DNA of 64,000 nt, from assembly GCF_900604355.1 (NCBI RefSeq), contig NZ_UWOE01000001.1:3286001-3350000 (forward strand), read 5' to 3'. The notes beneath the pieces were generated by a model. The model was not told the DNA's origin and ran no database searches. It saw only the letters and a program-made list of their open reading frames with translations. This DNA is from Luxibacter massiliensis (GTDB taxonomy: Bacteria; Bacillota; Clostridia; Lachnospirales; Lachnospiraceae). The translations under genes and the position numbers were made by a program. Below, piece by piece: positions 1-8,851 of the stretch (within the stretch, counting starts at the first letter, position 1; each line of letters begins with the position of its first letter).

Positions 1-2896
1 TTGCTCCCTCAAGTCCGCGGATTTCATAAACAGGCTGGTACATAATCTCTGCGCCATCCTTATCCACACCGTCCATTTCCGCAACGGTAGCAAAGACCTC
101 GCCGGTTTTTGTGATATGGATGATGCCCTTCTGAGGCATATTATGCTTTTCGACCACGACCACATCCTGTGTGCCGTCTACCGTGAAAGGCACCGGCTCA
201 CTGTCCAAAACATAGCCAAAACAGGTTTCCTGTTCAATCAGCTCATACTGGCCGTAGGAAAGCTCACAGGGGAGCATCAGCCAGCCCTCATCATTGGTGA
301 AAAATGTGTCGATGGTAACAGGTGTCGGATAATACACTGTCTGGGAAATAATTTCTCCTGTGGACAGGTCTCGTACCTGGAAACCGACTCCCGCTGCAGG
401 AATAATTTTTCCAGTTTCTGCATCATGCTTCTCCACGCGGATAAAGCTTGACTGGGTCAGGTTGTTTAGGATATAGGAATACGTCTGCTCATTAGATCGG
501 ATAAACACCGTGAAATCCGGAATAAATGCCTGTCCCTCCATGCCCTCAGTCTGATGGACAACATATCGGCCATAAGGCAGATCTTTGGAAATGGCAAACC
601 CGTCTGCATCGGTAATCAGCTCGTCTCGCTCCGCTTCGCGGGCATTTTCAAAGTTGCCTGCGCTGGCAAGGTAAATCTGGAACTTGGCACCTTTCTCAGG
701 CTGTTCGATTATACCTTCATGTCCAGATGCTTCGATTTCGTCCATAGGAACCGGGTCCGGCTCATAAGGATTCGTTTCCGGTTCAGTTTCCGGGACAGCA
801 CTTTCTTCTGTACCGGATTCTTCAGGTTCCTGAGCCTCTTCATCGCTTACTTCAGGTTCTGTGTTTTCTGTCTCGGTCTGGGCATCGTTGCCGCTTACAG
901 TTTCCTCAGTCTGGACATCAGCGCCGTCTACGGATTCTTCAGGCTGGTCGTCCACGCTTACGGCCGCAAGCATTACCATACCCGCTTCCTGTTCTCTTGC
1001 TGCAGGTGTGCTTTCAGGATCCTCCAGTTCTGAATCAATGTGTTTGATCAGGCGGATACAACCCATGATAACCTGTTCCGTAACATTTATCGGAATTTGG
1101 TTCAGTTCAACCGTAAAATTACCAGGTTCTGCCGGAATCGGATAAATGGTCTCATCCAAAAGATATCCCGGAGAAGGGCTGATTTCACGGAGCGTCCAGT
1201 TAGAATCACAAATGAAATAATCACTGATAAAGGAGCCATTGGCATCTGTTGTGTAAGAAGCGATTAACTCATCGCCCTGATACAGACCGTACACCGCCCC
1301 TGCCAGACTGGCATCGCCCTGAGCATAGCCGGTTACGTGGTCCGTTTTGACCACTTCAACCCGGAATTTTTTCAGGATATTCTCGAAGTTTCTCTTTGTC
1401 ACCTGTTTCCACTGAATCGGCGCTGTCTGATTGTCCGGTACGACATAACGGATTGCCGTATCGACTTCTTCCACAGTGTAAGGTTCATTTCCGCTGATCA
1501 AGACATTTTCAAATTTCGCTACACCGGAAGCATCTGTTATGGCATACTCATCTACGGGCAAACCTGCGAGGGATGTGCCAAATAAATGGAATGTAACGCC
1601 TTCCACGAAATCATCTTCTGAAGATTTGATAACCTCCAGAGAGCCGCGCTTGAGCTTATTGTTAAATGTTACCGTTGAAGTCTGTCCGCTGGCAATAGTG
1701 ATTTTCTGAGTATCCTGCGGCAGATAGCGGTCTATCGACTGCTCTGTTACTGTATAAGTCCCAGGCATCAGCTGGATATCCACTGTACCGTCTTCCTTTG
1801 TGGTTACAGTCTTGTCCACACCATTACCGGAAATATGGAAACTGATTCCGGATACCACGCCGTCTTCTGATGTCTTGCGGATGCGCCCGGTACCATAGGT
1901 TTCCGTATCAATCTTCATGTAGAATACTACCGGATCATCGGCGCCGCACATCATCGTCTGGAAACCGACGCGGCCCCAGATCAACATATCGTTTTTCACC
2001 CCAGGCACATTCTTCTGCACGCTGATGGATACCGGGCTGGTAATCATTTTGCTACTGGTGAAGGTATACTTGTTTCCGGAACGGCTTACCGTAATCCCAT
2101 CACTGCTGCTGAATTTAAGATCTGCCATCGTATTATTGGTATCTGTTAGCGTGAGGGAGTATTTCTTGGTTGCCGGGTCATACTTTAGCGTATGTACCTG
2201 TGCAGAACTGCTTTTGCCCGATGCAAAGCTCGGAATGGTCGTATGCTGCGACATCTGACCTAAAATCCAGTTATAGCACTGTTCCGCCGGGCGGCCCTGA
2301 ATGGTACGCAGGTAGTTGTCCGCACGGATACCTGCCGAATTGGCGTGCAGATCCTGCGGGCTGGTTCTGAGCTGCTGCTGGTATTCCCACAGAAGAACCT
2401 GTGTAGCCACCGCATAGTCATCCTCGTTAGCGCCTGACACAGGAGAGCTTTTCCCCGGCTGCCATCCATACACGCTGGTCAGCATAATACCATACTGGGC
2501 GCTGTAAGGGAGGTTCTGAAAATATGCGCTGTTCTTTCCGCTCTGGGATCTATATCCATTATCAGATGTACCGTAATTAATGCCAGACTCAATACAATAC
2601 ACGAATCGGCTCTCTGAACCATTGGAAATCATGTATTTCTTTCTGGCATTTCCGGCAGAGATGGTTTGCACGGAAGTATTGCCATCGCTGTCATACACCA
2701 GAAAACTGTATGAACTTGCGGAATAATAATAGTTTCCGTCCGCGCTGACATAATAATCGCCATAAAAGGAGGATACGGTCTGTCCCTCCGATGGTGTAAA
2801 AGCAAAAACCGTCGTCGGTATCAAGCCGATGACGGTCAGGAGACTTAAAAATGCGGCAAGCAGGCGCTTGCCTTTTTCTTTGATGATCTTCTTCAT
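1..2896 (-). CDS. Thioester-domain / Cna-B repeat surface adhesin (partial, C-terminus off the window)
   Basis: A cell-surface protein of the SpaA/Cna-B class; about 965 codons are visible and the end is missing. ATG at 2894-2896 follows a GGAAGG site. Residues 1-32 form a signal peptide. Then comes a thioester-type domain, with Cys101 in a YCIESG context and Gln166 in VATQVLLWE, the pair expected to form the internal Cys-Gln bond. From about residue 330 there are several prealbumin-like Cna-B repeats ending in E-box motifs such as TVTEQ, TVEEV, TLREI and YELIEQ. An acidic, Thr/Glu-rich spacer lies around 1040-700. No sorting signal is seen because the end is off the window. By family, it would attach donor to recipient or host surfaces; no frameshift was seen in the visible part. 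Confidence 0.85.
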   Translation of the reverse strand, partial: MKKIIKEKGKRLLAAFLSLLTVIGLIPTTVFAFTPSEGQTVSSFYGDYYVSADGNYYYSASSYSFLVYDSDGNTSVQTISAGNARKKYMISNGSESRFVYCIESGINYGTSDNGYRSQSGKNSAYFQNLPYSAQYGIMLTSVYGWQPGKSSPVSGANEDDYAVATQVLLWEYQQQLRTSPQDLHANSAGIRADNYLRTIQGRPAEQCYNWILGQMSQHTTIPSFASGKSSSAQVHTLKYDPATKKYSLTLTDTNNTMADLKFSSSDGITVSRSGNKYTFTSSKMITSPVSISVQKNVPGVKNDMLIWGRVGFQTMMCGADDPVVFYMKIDTETYGTGRIRKTSEDGVVSGISFHISGNGVDKTVTTKEDGTVDIQLMPGTYTVTEQSIDRYLPQDTQKITIASGQTSTVTFNNKLKRGSLEVIKSSEDDFVEGVTFHLFGTSLAGLPVDEYAITDASGVAKFENVLISGNEPYTVEEVDTAIRYVVPDNQTAPIQWKQVTKRNFENILKKFRVEVVKTDHVTGYAQGDASLAGAVYGLYQGDELIASYTTDANGSFISDYFICDSNWTLREISPSPGYLLDETIYPIPAEPGNFTVELNQIPINVTEQVIMGCIRLIKHIDSELEDPESTPAAREQEAGMVMLAAVSVDDQPEESVDGADVQTEETVSGNDAQTETENTEPEVSDEEAQEPEESGTEESAVPETEPETNPYEPDPVPMDEIEASGHEGIIEQPEKGAKFQIYLASAGNFENAREAERDELITDADGFAISKDLPYGRYVVHQTEGMEGQAFIPDFTVFIRSNEQTYSYILNNLTQSSFIRVEKHDAETGKIIPAAGVGFQVRDLSTGEIISQTVYYPTPVTIDTFFTNDEGWLMLPCELSYGQYELIEQETCFGYVLDSEPVPFTVDGTQDVVVVEKHNMPQKGIIHITKTGEVFATVAEMDGVDKDGAEIMYQPVYEIRGLEGA

Positions 2897-2927
2897 TAAG
2901 GTTTACCTTCCTTTCAATTTTGGGCAC

Positions 2928-2957
2928 AAAAAAAGCTCCCCGTATCATACAGGGAGC
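2928..2957 (-). terminator. Intrinsic terminator between lipoprotein and adhesin genes
   Basis: On the minus strand GCTCCC (2952-2957 read in reverse) pairs with GGGAGC (2935-2940), and the hairpin is followed by a T7 run (2934-2928). It lies just after the lipoprotein stop and only about 30 nt before the adhesin start codon, so it should limit transcription into the adhesin gene. Confidence 0.75.
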
Positions 2958-2968
2958 CAGGCTTATGC

Positions 2969-3715
2969 TTAGTATAGAAAATAAAATGTATAGCTTCCTC
3001 CTCCGTTGTCCCGCACATAAATGGTAAAACAGGTAATCTGCGTGCCTCCATAGGAAGCAATGGTAGACGGCATAGAGGTTACATAGTTTTGAAGCACCCG
3101 TTTCAGGTTACTGCCCTGAAAGGATTCAGACGCTGTTACCGGAGAAGCCCAGGAACAGGTATCCGGTGTGCATGGAATCCCATCATCATCCGTAATATGT
3201 GTCAGACCCATGGACTGCCCAAGTGCAATAAGCTCTGAGCGTATGGCTTCTACATCAAACGCATAATCATAGATGGTTTTCGGAGACTCCGGTTCGACAG
3301 CAGATACAGGAGTTTCTTCCTGCTTCGGCTCTGCCGGTGGTTCTGTGGGTTTGGGTGGTTCCGGTTGTTTTGGCTCCGGCGTGGCCTGTCCATTGCCTGC
3401 GGCAGGCTGCTTTGGTTCGGGAACATTTTCCTCCGCCCGGTTCTGCGTCTCTTTCCCAGACTCAGACTTTTTATCCATTTCATGAACCGGATCCGAAAGG
3501 GATACCTCCTCTTTTGCCTCACTCTGGGAAACTGGTTTTGGTTCCTCTATTGGAGCAGTCTCCTTCAGGTCCTCATCTTCAGATTCTTTTTCTGTCTGAG
3601 ACTGAGCGGTATGTTTACTTTCCTGCCCATGGTCATCCGAAGTACCCACATCTTTGGAACAGGCCGTAAGTGCCAGAAACACTGCCAGTACCACAAATAA
3701 TACGCATTTTTTCAT
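2969..3715 (-). CDS. ICE lipoprotein with Pro/Glu/Lys-rich spacer
   Basis: A 248-residue exported lipoprotein. Residues 1-19 are a signal peptide ending in a lipobox-like LTACS, with the Cys as lipidation site. Residues about 25-145 are a low-complexity acidic and PEPK-rich spacer. The last 100 residues form a small domain with two Cys in CTPDTC and a further Cys near the end, ending in FYFLY. I do not recognise this C-terminal domain. The start has an AAGGAGG site. It sits between the small 137-residue gene and the adhesin, so a role at the donor cell surface is plausible but is inference. Confidence 0.8.
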   Translation of the reverse strand: MKKCVLFVVLAVFLALTACSKDVGTSDDHGQESKHTAQSQTEKESEDEDLKETAPIEEPKPVSQSEAKEEVSLSDPVHEMDKKSESGKETQNRAEENVPEPKQPAAGNGQATPEPKQPEPPKPTEPPAEPKQEETPVSAVEPESPKTIYDYAFDVEAIRSELIALGQSMGLTHITDDDGIPCTPDTCSWASPVTASESFQGSNLKRVLQNYVTSMPSTIASYGGTQITCFTIYVRDNGGGSYTFYFLY

Positions 3716-3782
3716 GACGCATTCCTCCTTTTGTCGCTTTTACTTACATTACACGACTGAGTATGGAGAAATACAACGCATC

Positions 3783-4196
3783 TTAACCCGCAAGCTTGTA
3801 GAACCCACGGTCCGCCTCATCGACGCACCGGTCAAGTATCTCAAAAAAACGCGGTGCATCCAGTTCTGCGTCAAGCCACTGGGTCGCACGGTATGAATAG
3901 CAACCGACCTCATCATTGATGGCATGGCTGCCAAGGATGCTGTGCAGATTCAGCTCGTTTGTCATCTGCCTCTGTCTGTCAGTGCTCGGTTTCTCAAGTG
4001 CCTTGGCCAAACAGAACACCAAAAGTGGATGAAGCTCAGAAAACGAAATCTGCAGATAATAATCCCGGTATCCCGCCATCAGGGATATGTCGTCCTGACT
4101 TTCAATTTTGAGTTCGGACAGGATCATCTTTCGGGTATGCTCGGCAATTTCTTTGCGCTTCTTCTGCTCAGCCTGACTGAGATCACAATGGTTCAT
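3783..4196 (-). CDS. Conserved ICE protein of unknown function (137 aa)
   Basis: A soluble, 137-residue, mostly helical protein with no signal peptide or membrane segment. It starts at an ATG behind AAAGGAGG. The N-terminus is charged (QAEQKKRKEIAEH) and the C-terminal half is acidic (ELDAPRFFEILDRCVDEAD). No catalytic motif is visible and I do not recognise the family. It lies 36 bp after the S1-domain gene and 67 bp before the lipoprotein gene in the same transcription unit. Confidence 0.7.
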   Translation of the reverse strand: MNHCDLSQAEQKKRKEIAEHTRKMILSELKIESQDDISLMAGYRDYYLQISFSELHPLLVFCLAKALEKPSTDRQRQMTNELNLHSILGSHAINDEVGCYSYRATQWLDAELDAPRFFEILDRCVDEADRGFYKLAG

Positions 4197-4232
4197 GGAT
4201 TTCCTCCTTTCTCTCAGATTGAGTTTCCTATA

Positions 4233-5645
4233 CTATCTGGGCGCTGCGATATGGGTGATGGCGCCCCAGATTCGGTTGGAATCATGGTTGATTCCCAGTA
4301 TGCGTACTGTTACTCTCGACCCTCTGGGCGGGCGGCCGCGCTTGGGGTAACTGCACAAGCAGTCGATGCCGCCGTCCAGCGCCACAAATACGCCGTTGGT
4401 GTCCACCATACTGACCGTACCCACATAGCGATTGCCGACGGAATACCTGCGCAGCGCTTTTTCATACGGGTTCTCACCAGACTGCTTGACCGAAGCTGTT
4501 GCCTTGACATGGTTCCGGTCGCTCCTGTCCACCTCCAGCACCTTCACCAGGATACGCTGCCCCGGCTGGAAATGGGCCGCTGCGTCCATCCACCTCTGAT
4601 AGCTGAGTTCTCTGAGTGGAATATAGATCTCCAGACCGAACAAGTCCACAAAAATGCCGGCACGAATCACCGACACGATTCTGGCTTCTGCGCACACACC
4701 TGAGTAGAGCAGGTTGTTCCCATCCCTGTCCGTACCCAGATAATACTGCTTGCGTTTTGCCTTCATCGCATCCAAACGGCTCGCCGCCGCAATGCCCGAT
4801 GCCGGGTCGATCCCTTTGACGATATAATCCACCTCCGCGCCCAGTCGCTTGGTAAGCATGTAATGCAGCACGTCCTCCGGAAGCCTGCCGCGATAATCCG
4901 CTGGCGGCTCCACCGCTTCCTCTGCAGGAATGATGACTTTGAACTCACCGTGGTAAATGACTGCGAAAGAACGGGAGGGGTTGTCCTCGGGGCGCTCCAC
5001 ACCCTGGATGGTTCCGGTCAGAATGCGGCCGGTTTTCTGGGACTCCAGTAAGTCCAACAAATCGTTCTTTGCTTTTTCTGCATCTGTCTCGACGCTGAGC
5101 TGGTCATCAATGGCCAGCACCGGCGAAACCGGTCTAGCAGACGCACGCTTTCTTTTGGGCTTAGGCGCCTTTTCGACGCCGTCGGATGCATTCTCTTCTC
5201 CTGAATCCGCTTCTGTGTCAGACTGGGATGGATTTTCCTTGGTCTTCCTACGCCCGCGGGGCTTTTTCACTTTCTCCGGCTCAGTCTGGGGGGAGCCCTC
5301 TTGGGGAGTAGTTTTGTCCGATGCGTTTTCTGAAGAGGTGTCGTCTTCGGCACTCTCCATATCCGTCTGGGAAGATATTTCTTCTGCCGACTCCGAAGGC
5401 GGCTGCCCGTCATTTGTTTCCATATCAATCTGGGAGACGGGAGCTTCTGCCGCTTCTGCATCCCTGAATTCCTCTGAAGAGGCGCCTTCTGTTGAAGTTT
5501 CAGAGTCAGTCTGGGGCAGTGCCGTATCCGGGGAGCTGTCTTCAGGCTGGGACATCTCCTCAAGCTCCGGATTCACATCAGTCTGAGGGGCTGCTTCCTG
5601 CAGAGCTTCCTCCTCAGGGAGCAATTCTTGTTTTTTTGTTGCCAT
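4233..5645 (-). CDS. S1/OB-fold RNA-binding-like protein with acidic repeat N-terminus
   Basis: 470 residues in two parts. Residues 1-175 are acidic and low-complexity, with six spaced copies of a (S/P)Q(T/I/S)(D/E)-x-E motif (PQTDVN, PQTDSE, SQIDME, SQTDME, PQTEPE, SQSDTE) and a basic patch (KKPRGRRKTK, KPKRKRAS). Residues about 200-470 hold two or three S1-like OB domains, with the clearest signatures in VCAEARIVSVIRAGIFVDLFG and NRYVGTVSMVDTNGVFVALDGG. By fold it should bind single-stranded RNA or DNA. It starts 20 bp after the VirD4 stop behind CAGGAGGT. Its partner in conjugation is unknown; the position directly after VirD4 suggests a link to substrate handling. Confidence 0.75.
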   Translation of the reverse strand: MATKKQELLPEEEALQEAAPQTDVNPELEEMSQPEDSSPDTALPQTDSETSTEGASSEEFRDAEAAEAPVSQIDMETNDGQPPSESAEEISSQTDMESAEDDTSSENASDKTTPQEGSPQTEPEKVKKPRGRRKTKENPSQSDTEADSGEENASDGVEKAPKPKRKRASARPVSPVLAIDDQLSVETDAEKAKNDLLDLLESQKTGRILTGTIQGVERPEDNPSRSFAVIYHGEFKVIIPAEEAVEPPADYRGRLPEDVLHYMLTKRLGAEVDYIVKGIDPASGIAAASRLDAMKAKRKQYYLGTDRDGNNLLYSGVCAEARIVSVIRAGIFVDLFGLEIYIPLRELSYQRWMDAAAHFQPGQRILVKVLEVDRSDRNHVKATASVKQSGENPYEKALRRYSVGNRYVGTVSMVDTNGVFVALDGGIDCLCSYPKRGRPPRGSRVTVRILGINHDSNRIWGAITHIAAPR

Positions 5646-5665
5646 AGTTAGTACCTCCTGTAAAA

Positions 5666-7528
5666 TTAAAATTCAGCCGGCGGTTTTGCCGAACTGTAAA
5701 GACTTTTTTTGCGTGCCGGCTTTTTCTCCGGCTCTGCCACTGGGACAGGTTCACTGAGTATCGGTGCCGTAAATATTGTTGCCGGCTGGTAATCCATGAT
5801 GGATGTCCTCACAATCCGCTTCGACATGGGATGTTTTGTAAAATCCAGTTTTGTGAGCTTCAAGAGGTTACAGCCTCGTATGACGCAGAGCATTTCTTCG
5901 TTTGGAAGCCGCAGGACCTCATCCGGAGTCAGAAGTCTTCTCCGTCCCTGTCCCTCAGTATGACGATACTGGGGAATGACCTGAGCGATTGCAATGGTTT
6001 GCCGCACTGTCATAGTAGAATTTACCTGTACGGACATATCCCCTGATCTTGCCGAGATATACTCAGCCGTAACCTCGTCGGTACATCCCAACATCAATTG
6101 GATATCGCAGTTGCCGATAATCTCGGCCCACAGGTTATTGGGATACCGGTTCTGTAACTGACCCAAGCTCTGCACTGCCAGCATGACCCGGATATCTCTG
6201 GAACGGACAACCGAAAGAGACCGGGCAAAATCCGACCCGTCTTCTGCACCACCAATGCGGCCCACATTGTTAAACTCATCCAAGATTAAATTTACAGGCA
6301 CATCGCAGCGGCCATTTCGCCGACTGTCTGCATACCGAGTCAGTTTGATAAACATGAACGAAAAAAAGAGCGATGACAGGAATGCCATAGTGGCGTCCTG
6401 GTCGCTCAGGATAATATAATATGCACATTTGTGTCTGGCAGGGGAAGTCAAATCAATGTCAGACTGACTTGTGATCCGCTGTACCGCCTGGTTCTGCAGC
6501 ACCTGCAGCCGTGTGCCGAGTCCTAAGATAATGCCAGATTTCACGGTGTCGCTGGACTGAGCGAATAAATTAAAAGGCGCCCTTGCCGGATGATCAAGCG
6601 GAAGCTTGTCAAACATTGCCGTCAGCTGCCGCTCGCTGTTCTGGGTCAGGAGCTGATATACTGCAGTAAGGTGTTTCATATCGGGACTTCGGGTTCTGTC
6701 CTGGTCTACCAGAAGAATCAAAGACTTCAACAAGTTTCCTTCTCCATTGTCCCAAAAATGGTCACCTTTGCCGGAACTGGTATTGCCGATAATGACGTTA
6801 GTGAGCACCTGCGCCATCAGGGTATCGCCGTTTAGGTCTGACATGCAGTTCCACGAATCCCCATGCTCAGGCGTGACCAGGTTAAAAATTTTTACCTCGT
6901 AGCCTGCCTGCCGGTACATCTCTGCCGTATCGGCATATAATTCTGCCTTACTGTCCGTGATAATCACAGACTCACCACGTTTCAGCGCCTGAAATAATGA
7001 ATTCCGGATAACAGCGCGCGATTTCATGGTACCCGATGCACCGAATATGGCGATATGCCGATTAAGTCTGGTGTCCTTCGGCATACAGACCACTTTTCCC
7101 TTATACTCACCCAGAATCGTCCCTTCTGCTTTATCGACGGAAGACACCTCCAGCACCTCGTGCATTTCTTTTTCTTCCATCCACGAGGCGGTTCCGTAAA
7201 TTCCGGTCTTGCTTTTGGTGAAACCTCTGGGGTCATAGCTTTTTCCGTCAAACTTATCATGAAGCTTGACATATGCAAAGACTCCTCCTCCAAGAATCAA
7301 GATTCCGAGCAATCCTTTCAGCCCGTCTGGGGTAAACGCCATTGGGAAGCACACCACAGGGTTCCAACTGACTGGTTTCATAGCCGCTTCACCGGCAAGC
7401 CCATCCGCCTGCATCCAGGCTGCGTAATTTGAAAACAATTGGCCAAGCATTCCGCCAAGATAGAAAAACGCTGTGCATCCCAGTATGACAGCCATGGTAA
7501 TGCCGACTGTCCTTTTTTTATCTTTCAA
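5666..7528 (-). CDS. virD4: VirD4/TraG-type coupling protein
   Basis: A 620-residue type IV coupling ATPase that would bring the relaxase-DNA complex to the channel. I choose a TTG start at 7526-7528 because GAGGAGG sits 8 nt upstream; an ATG 62 codons earlier lies inside the preceding gene. Two N-terminal membrane segments (about residues 7-28 and 75-95) precede a P-loop in GASGTMKSRA near residue 160, which has Met where Gly is usual, and a Walker B in LILDEFNNVG. The TraG/TraD C-terminal motif region (ARSLSVVRSRDIRVMLAVQS) is present. The start overlaps the preceding stop by 11 bp, which suggests translational coupling. Confidence 0.9.
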   Translation of the reverse strand: MKDKKRTVGITMAVILGCTAFFYLGGMLGQLFSNYAAWMQADGLAGEAAMKPVSWNPVVCFPMAFTPDGLKGLLGILILGGGVFAYVKLHDKFDGKSYDPRGFTKSKTGIYGTASWMEEKEMHEVLEVSSVDKAEGTILGEYKGKVVCMPKDTRLNRHIAIFGASGTMKSRAVIRNSLFQALKRGESVIITDSKAELYADTAEMYRQAGYEVKIFNLVTPEHGDSWNCMSDLNGDTLMAQVLTNVIIGNTSSGKGDHFWDNGEGNLLKSLILLVDQDRTRSPDMKHLTAVYQLLTQNSERQLTAMFDKLPLDHPARAPFNLFAQSSDTVKSGIILGLGTRLQVLQNQAVQRITSQSDIDLTSPARHKCAYYIILSDQDATMAFLSSLFFSFMFIKLTRYADSRRNGRCDVPVNLILDEFNNVGRIGGAEDGSDFARSLSVVRSRDIRVMLAVQSLGQLQNRYPNNLWAEIIGNCDIQLMLGCTDEVTAEYISARSGDMSVQVNSTMTVRQTIAIAQVIPQYRHTEGQGRRRLLTPDEVLRLPNEEMLCVIRGCNLLKLTKLDFTKHPMSKRIVRTSIMDYQPATIFTAPILSEPVPVAEPEKKPARKKSLYSSAKPPAEF

Positions 7529-8672
7529 ACAAATTCCTCCTCTCTGGGCAAAGCTCCGCTTCCACCGAGTCCATTCCGATGGTTTTGATGCTGGCAAGCC
7601 CGCCCAAGTATTCCCGGAGGAAGTGCGTCTGGTGGGGAAAGCATAGAACCTCAAACCGTCCGGTTTGGTTTTCAATTGCATCCCGAAAGCGAATGAGTCT
7701 TGCAATGTCCCCATCCAGATGCGATAAGATATTTACGCCATTCACACAGGCGTCGTATTCAAAAAGCCCTCGGTCATAGGATCTGACCTCAGGCTCAAAT
7801 AAAAGTTCAAGGAGCTGCGCTTTCCAATCTGGTGCAGAAAGAAGACGCAGCTGCCGGATGCCGTCCCCGTTCATTGGGATAAAATGGACATGGCGGTAAA
7901 TGGAATCGAATCGAAACTCCAGCCGTCTGGTTTTGTCTGATTCTAACAGGGTTCGCAGCGCTGTCTCTCCAGACTGGCCAAACAGTATCGCTGAATCCAC
8001 CTCCAAAATACCGGCATTCAGTCTTGCCAGCTCGATCAGACTGTGGAGGGCTTTATACTCACCCATGCCGCTCCACTTCATCACGGCATCCCTCGTATTA
8101 TAAACGGCATAACATCTGCCGGAAGAAAATAATGCGCCGGCCATGCGGGTGAACATGGTCTTGTTCATCTCCGCTTCCCCAACTTTCTTCAGATCCTTAG
8201 CCAGATAAAAACAGGGCGTACCATGCACAACCTGCAGAATCTCCCTGTTCTGAAGCCTGGGGAGAAGATATGGCCTTGCCTCCATACCGGCTTTCAGGAA
8301 CATCGCCGCAGCTTCCGCAACCCGGTGGTTCCTGTCCCGGTGTGATACGTCTCCTGGAAAGCGGTGTCCCCAGAATGAATCCATATAATATCCATGCACA
8401 CCCGGATGCAGCCATTCCAGTATGGGAAGCGCACCCTTGTAGAGCCGTATGGTCTTGCCCGCCCCTTTCCCGGATACGGTCAGGAGGCGGCAGGTGATTT
8501 CGTCACCGGAATTGAAATTACGAATCGTCTGAAGCGTAGTCAGTCTGGAAATAAGAGCCTTATAGACCCGTTCACTCCCAAGCAGAGAGAGGCTTTTGAA
8601 TGGGAACTCCCCCACAAATGAAAGGAGCGTGATGATCTGCCAGACCTGACTGCCCGGGCGGAAATGAACCAT
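7518..8672 (-). CDS. Winged-helix-like ICE protein (384 aa), function unknown
   Basis: The first 60 residues (VWQIITLLSFVGEFPFKSL then RVYKALISRL) look like a winged-helix DNA-binding domain. The remaining 320 residues are soluble and contain a basic patch around TRRLEFRFD. I recognise no catalytic motif. Placed directly before virD4 with an 11-bp overlap, it could be a relaxosome or replication accessory protein; this is inference from position. The upstream leader carries a perfect inverted repeat (8699-8731). Confidence 0.65.
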   Translation of the reverse strand: MVHFRPGSQVWQIITLLSFVGEFPFKSLSLLGSERVYKALISRLTTLQTIRNFNSGDEITCRLLTVSGKGAGKTIRLYKGALPILEWLHPGVHGYYMDSFWGHRFPGDVSHRDRNHRVAEAAAMFLKAGMEARPYLLPRLQNREILQVVHGTPCFYLAKDLKKVGEAEMNKTMFTRMAGALFSSGRCYAVYNTRDAVMKWSGMGEYKALHSLIELARLNAGILEVDSAILFGQSGETALRTLLESDKTRRLEFRFDSIYRHVHFIPMNGDGIRQLRLLSAPDWKAQLLELLFEPEVRSYDRGLFEYDACVNGVNILSHLDGDIARLIRFRDAIENQTGRFEVLCFPHQTHFLREYLGGLASIKTIGMDSVEAELCPERRNLFER

Positions 8673-8698
8673 AGACCCTCACCTCCGCTCATAAGCAT

Positions 8699-8731
8699 TT
8701 TCCGACAACATGACTGCTCTCTTTGTCGGAA
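8699..8731 (-). promoter_or_regulatory. Inverted repeat in leader of the winged-helix gene
   Basis: TTCCGACAA (8699-8707) and TTGTCGGAA (8723-8731) form a perfect 9-bp inverted repeat with a 15-nt centre, about 27 bp upstream of the start codon at 8672. A second small dyad GGCGT-AATG-ACGCC lies immediately upstream at 8738-8751. No T run follows, so an operator or RNA leader hairpin is more likely than a terminator. Confidence 0.5.
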
Positions 8732-8851
8732 TTTCCGGCGTAATGACGCCCCCAAACTGCTGCTATACTGGGCTTTTTTGCCCTCTCAGAAGATATGTAT
8801 TTTTTCTCCGCCCGAAAAGCATCGTTTTTACATATGTTTTTTCGGTTAAAT

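Noticed and set aside
3365..3700. Plus-strand ORFs opposite the ICE lipoprotein and S1 genes
   Set aside because: They are shadows of low-complexity, Pro/Glu-rich reading frames and lack ribosome binding sites and family features.
7529..7714. Longer VirD4 starting 62 codons upstream
   Set aside because: That segment overlaps the preceding gene deeply and shows no family similarity; TTG at 7528 has the better ribosome site.
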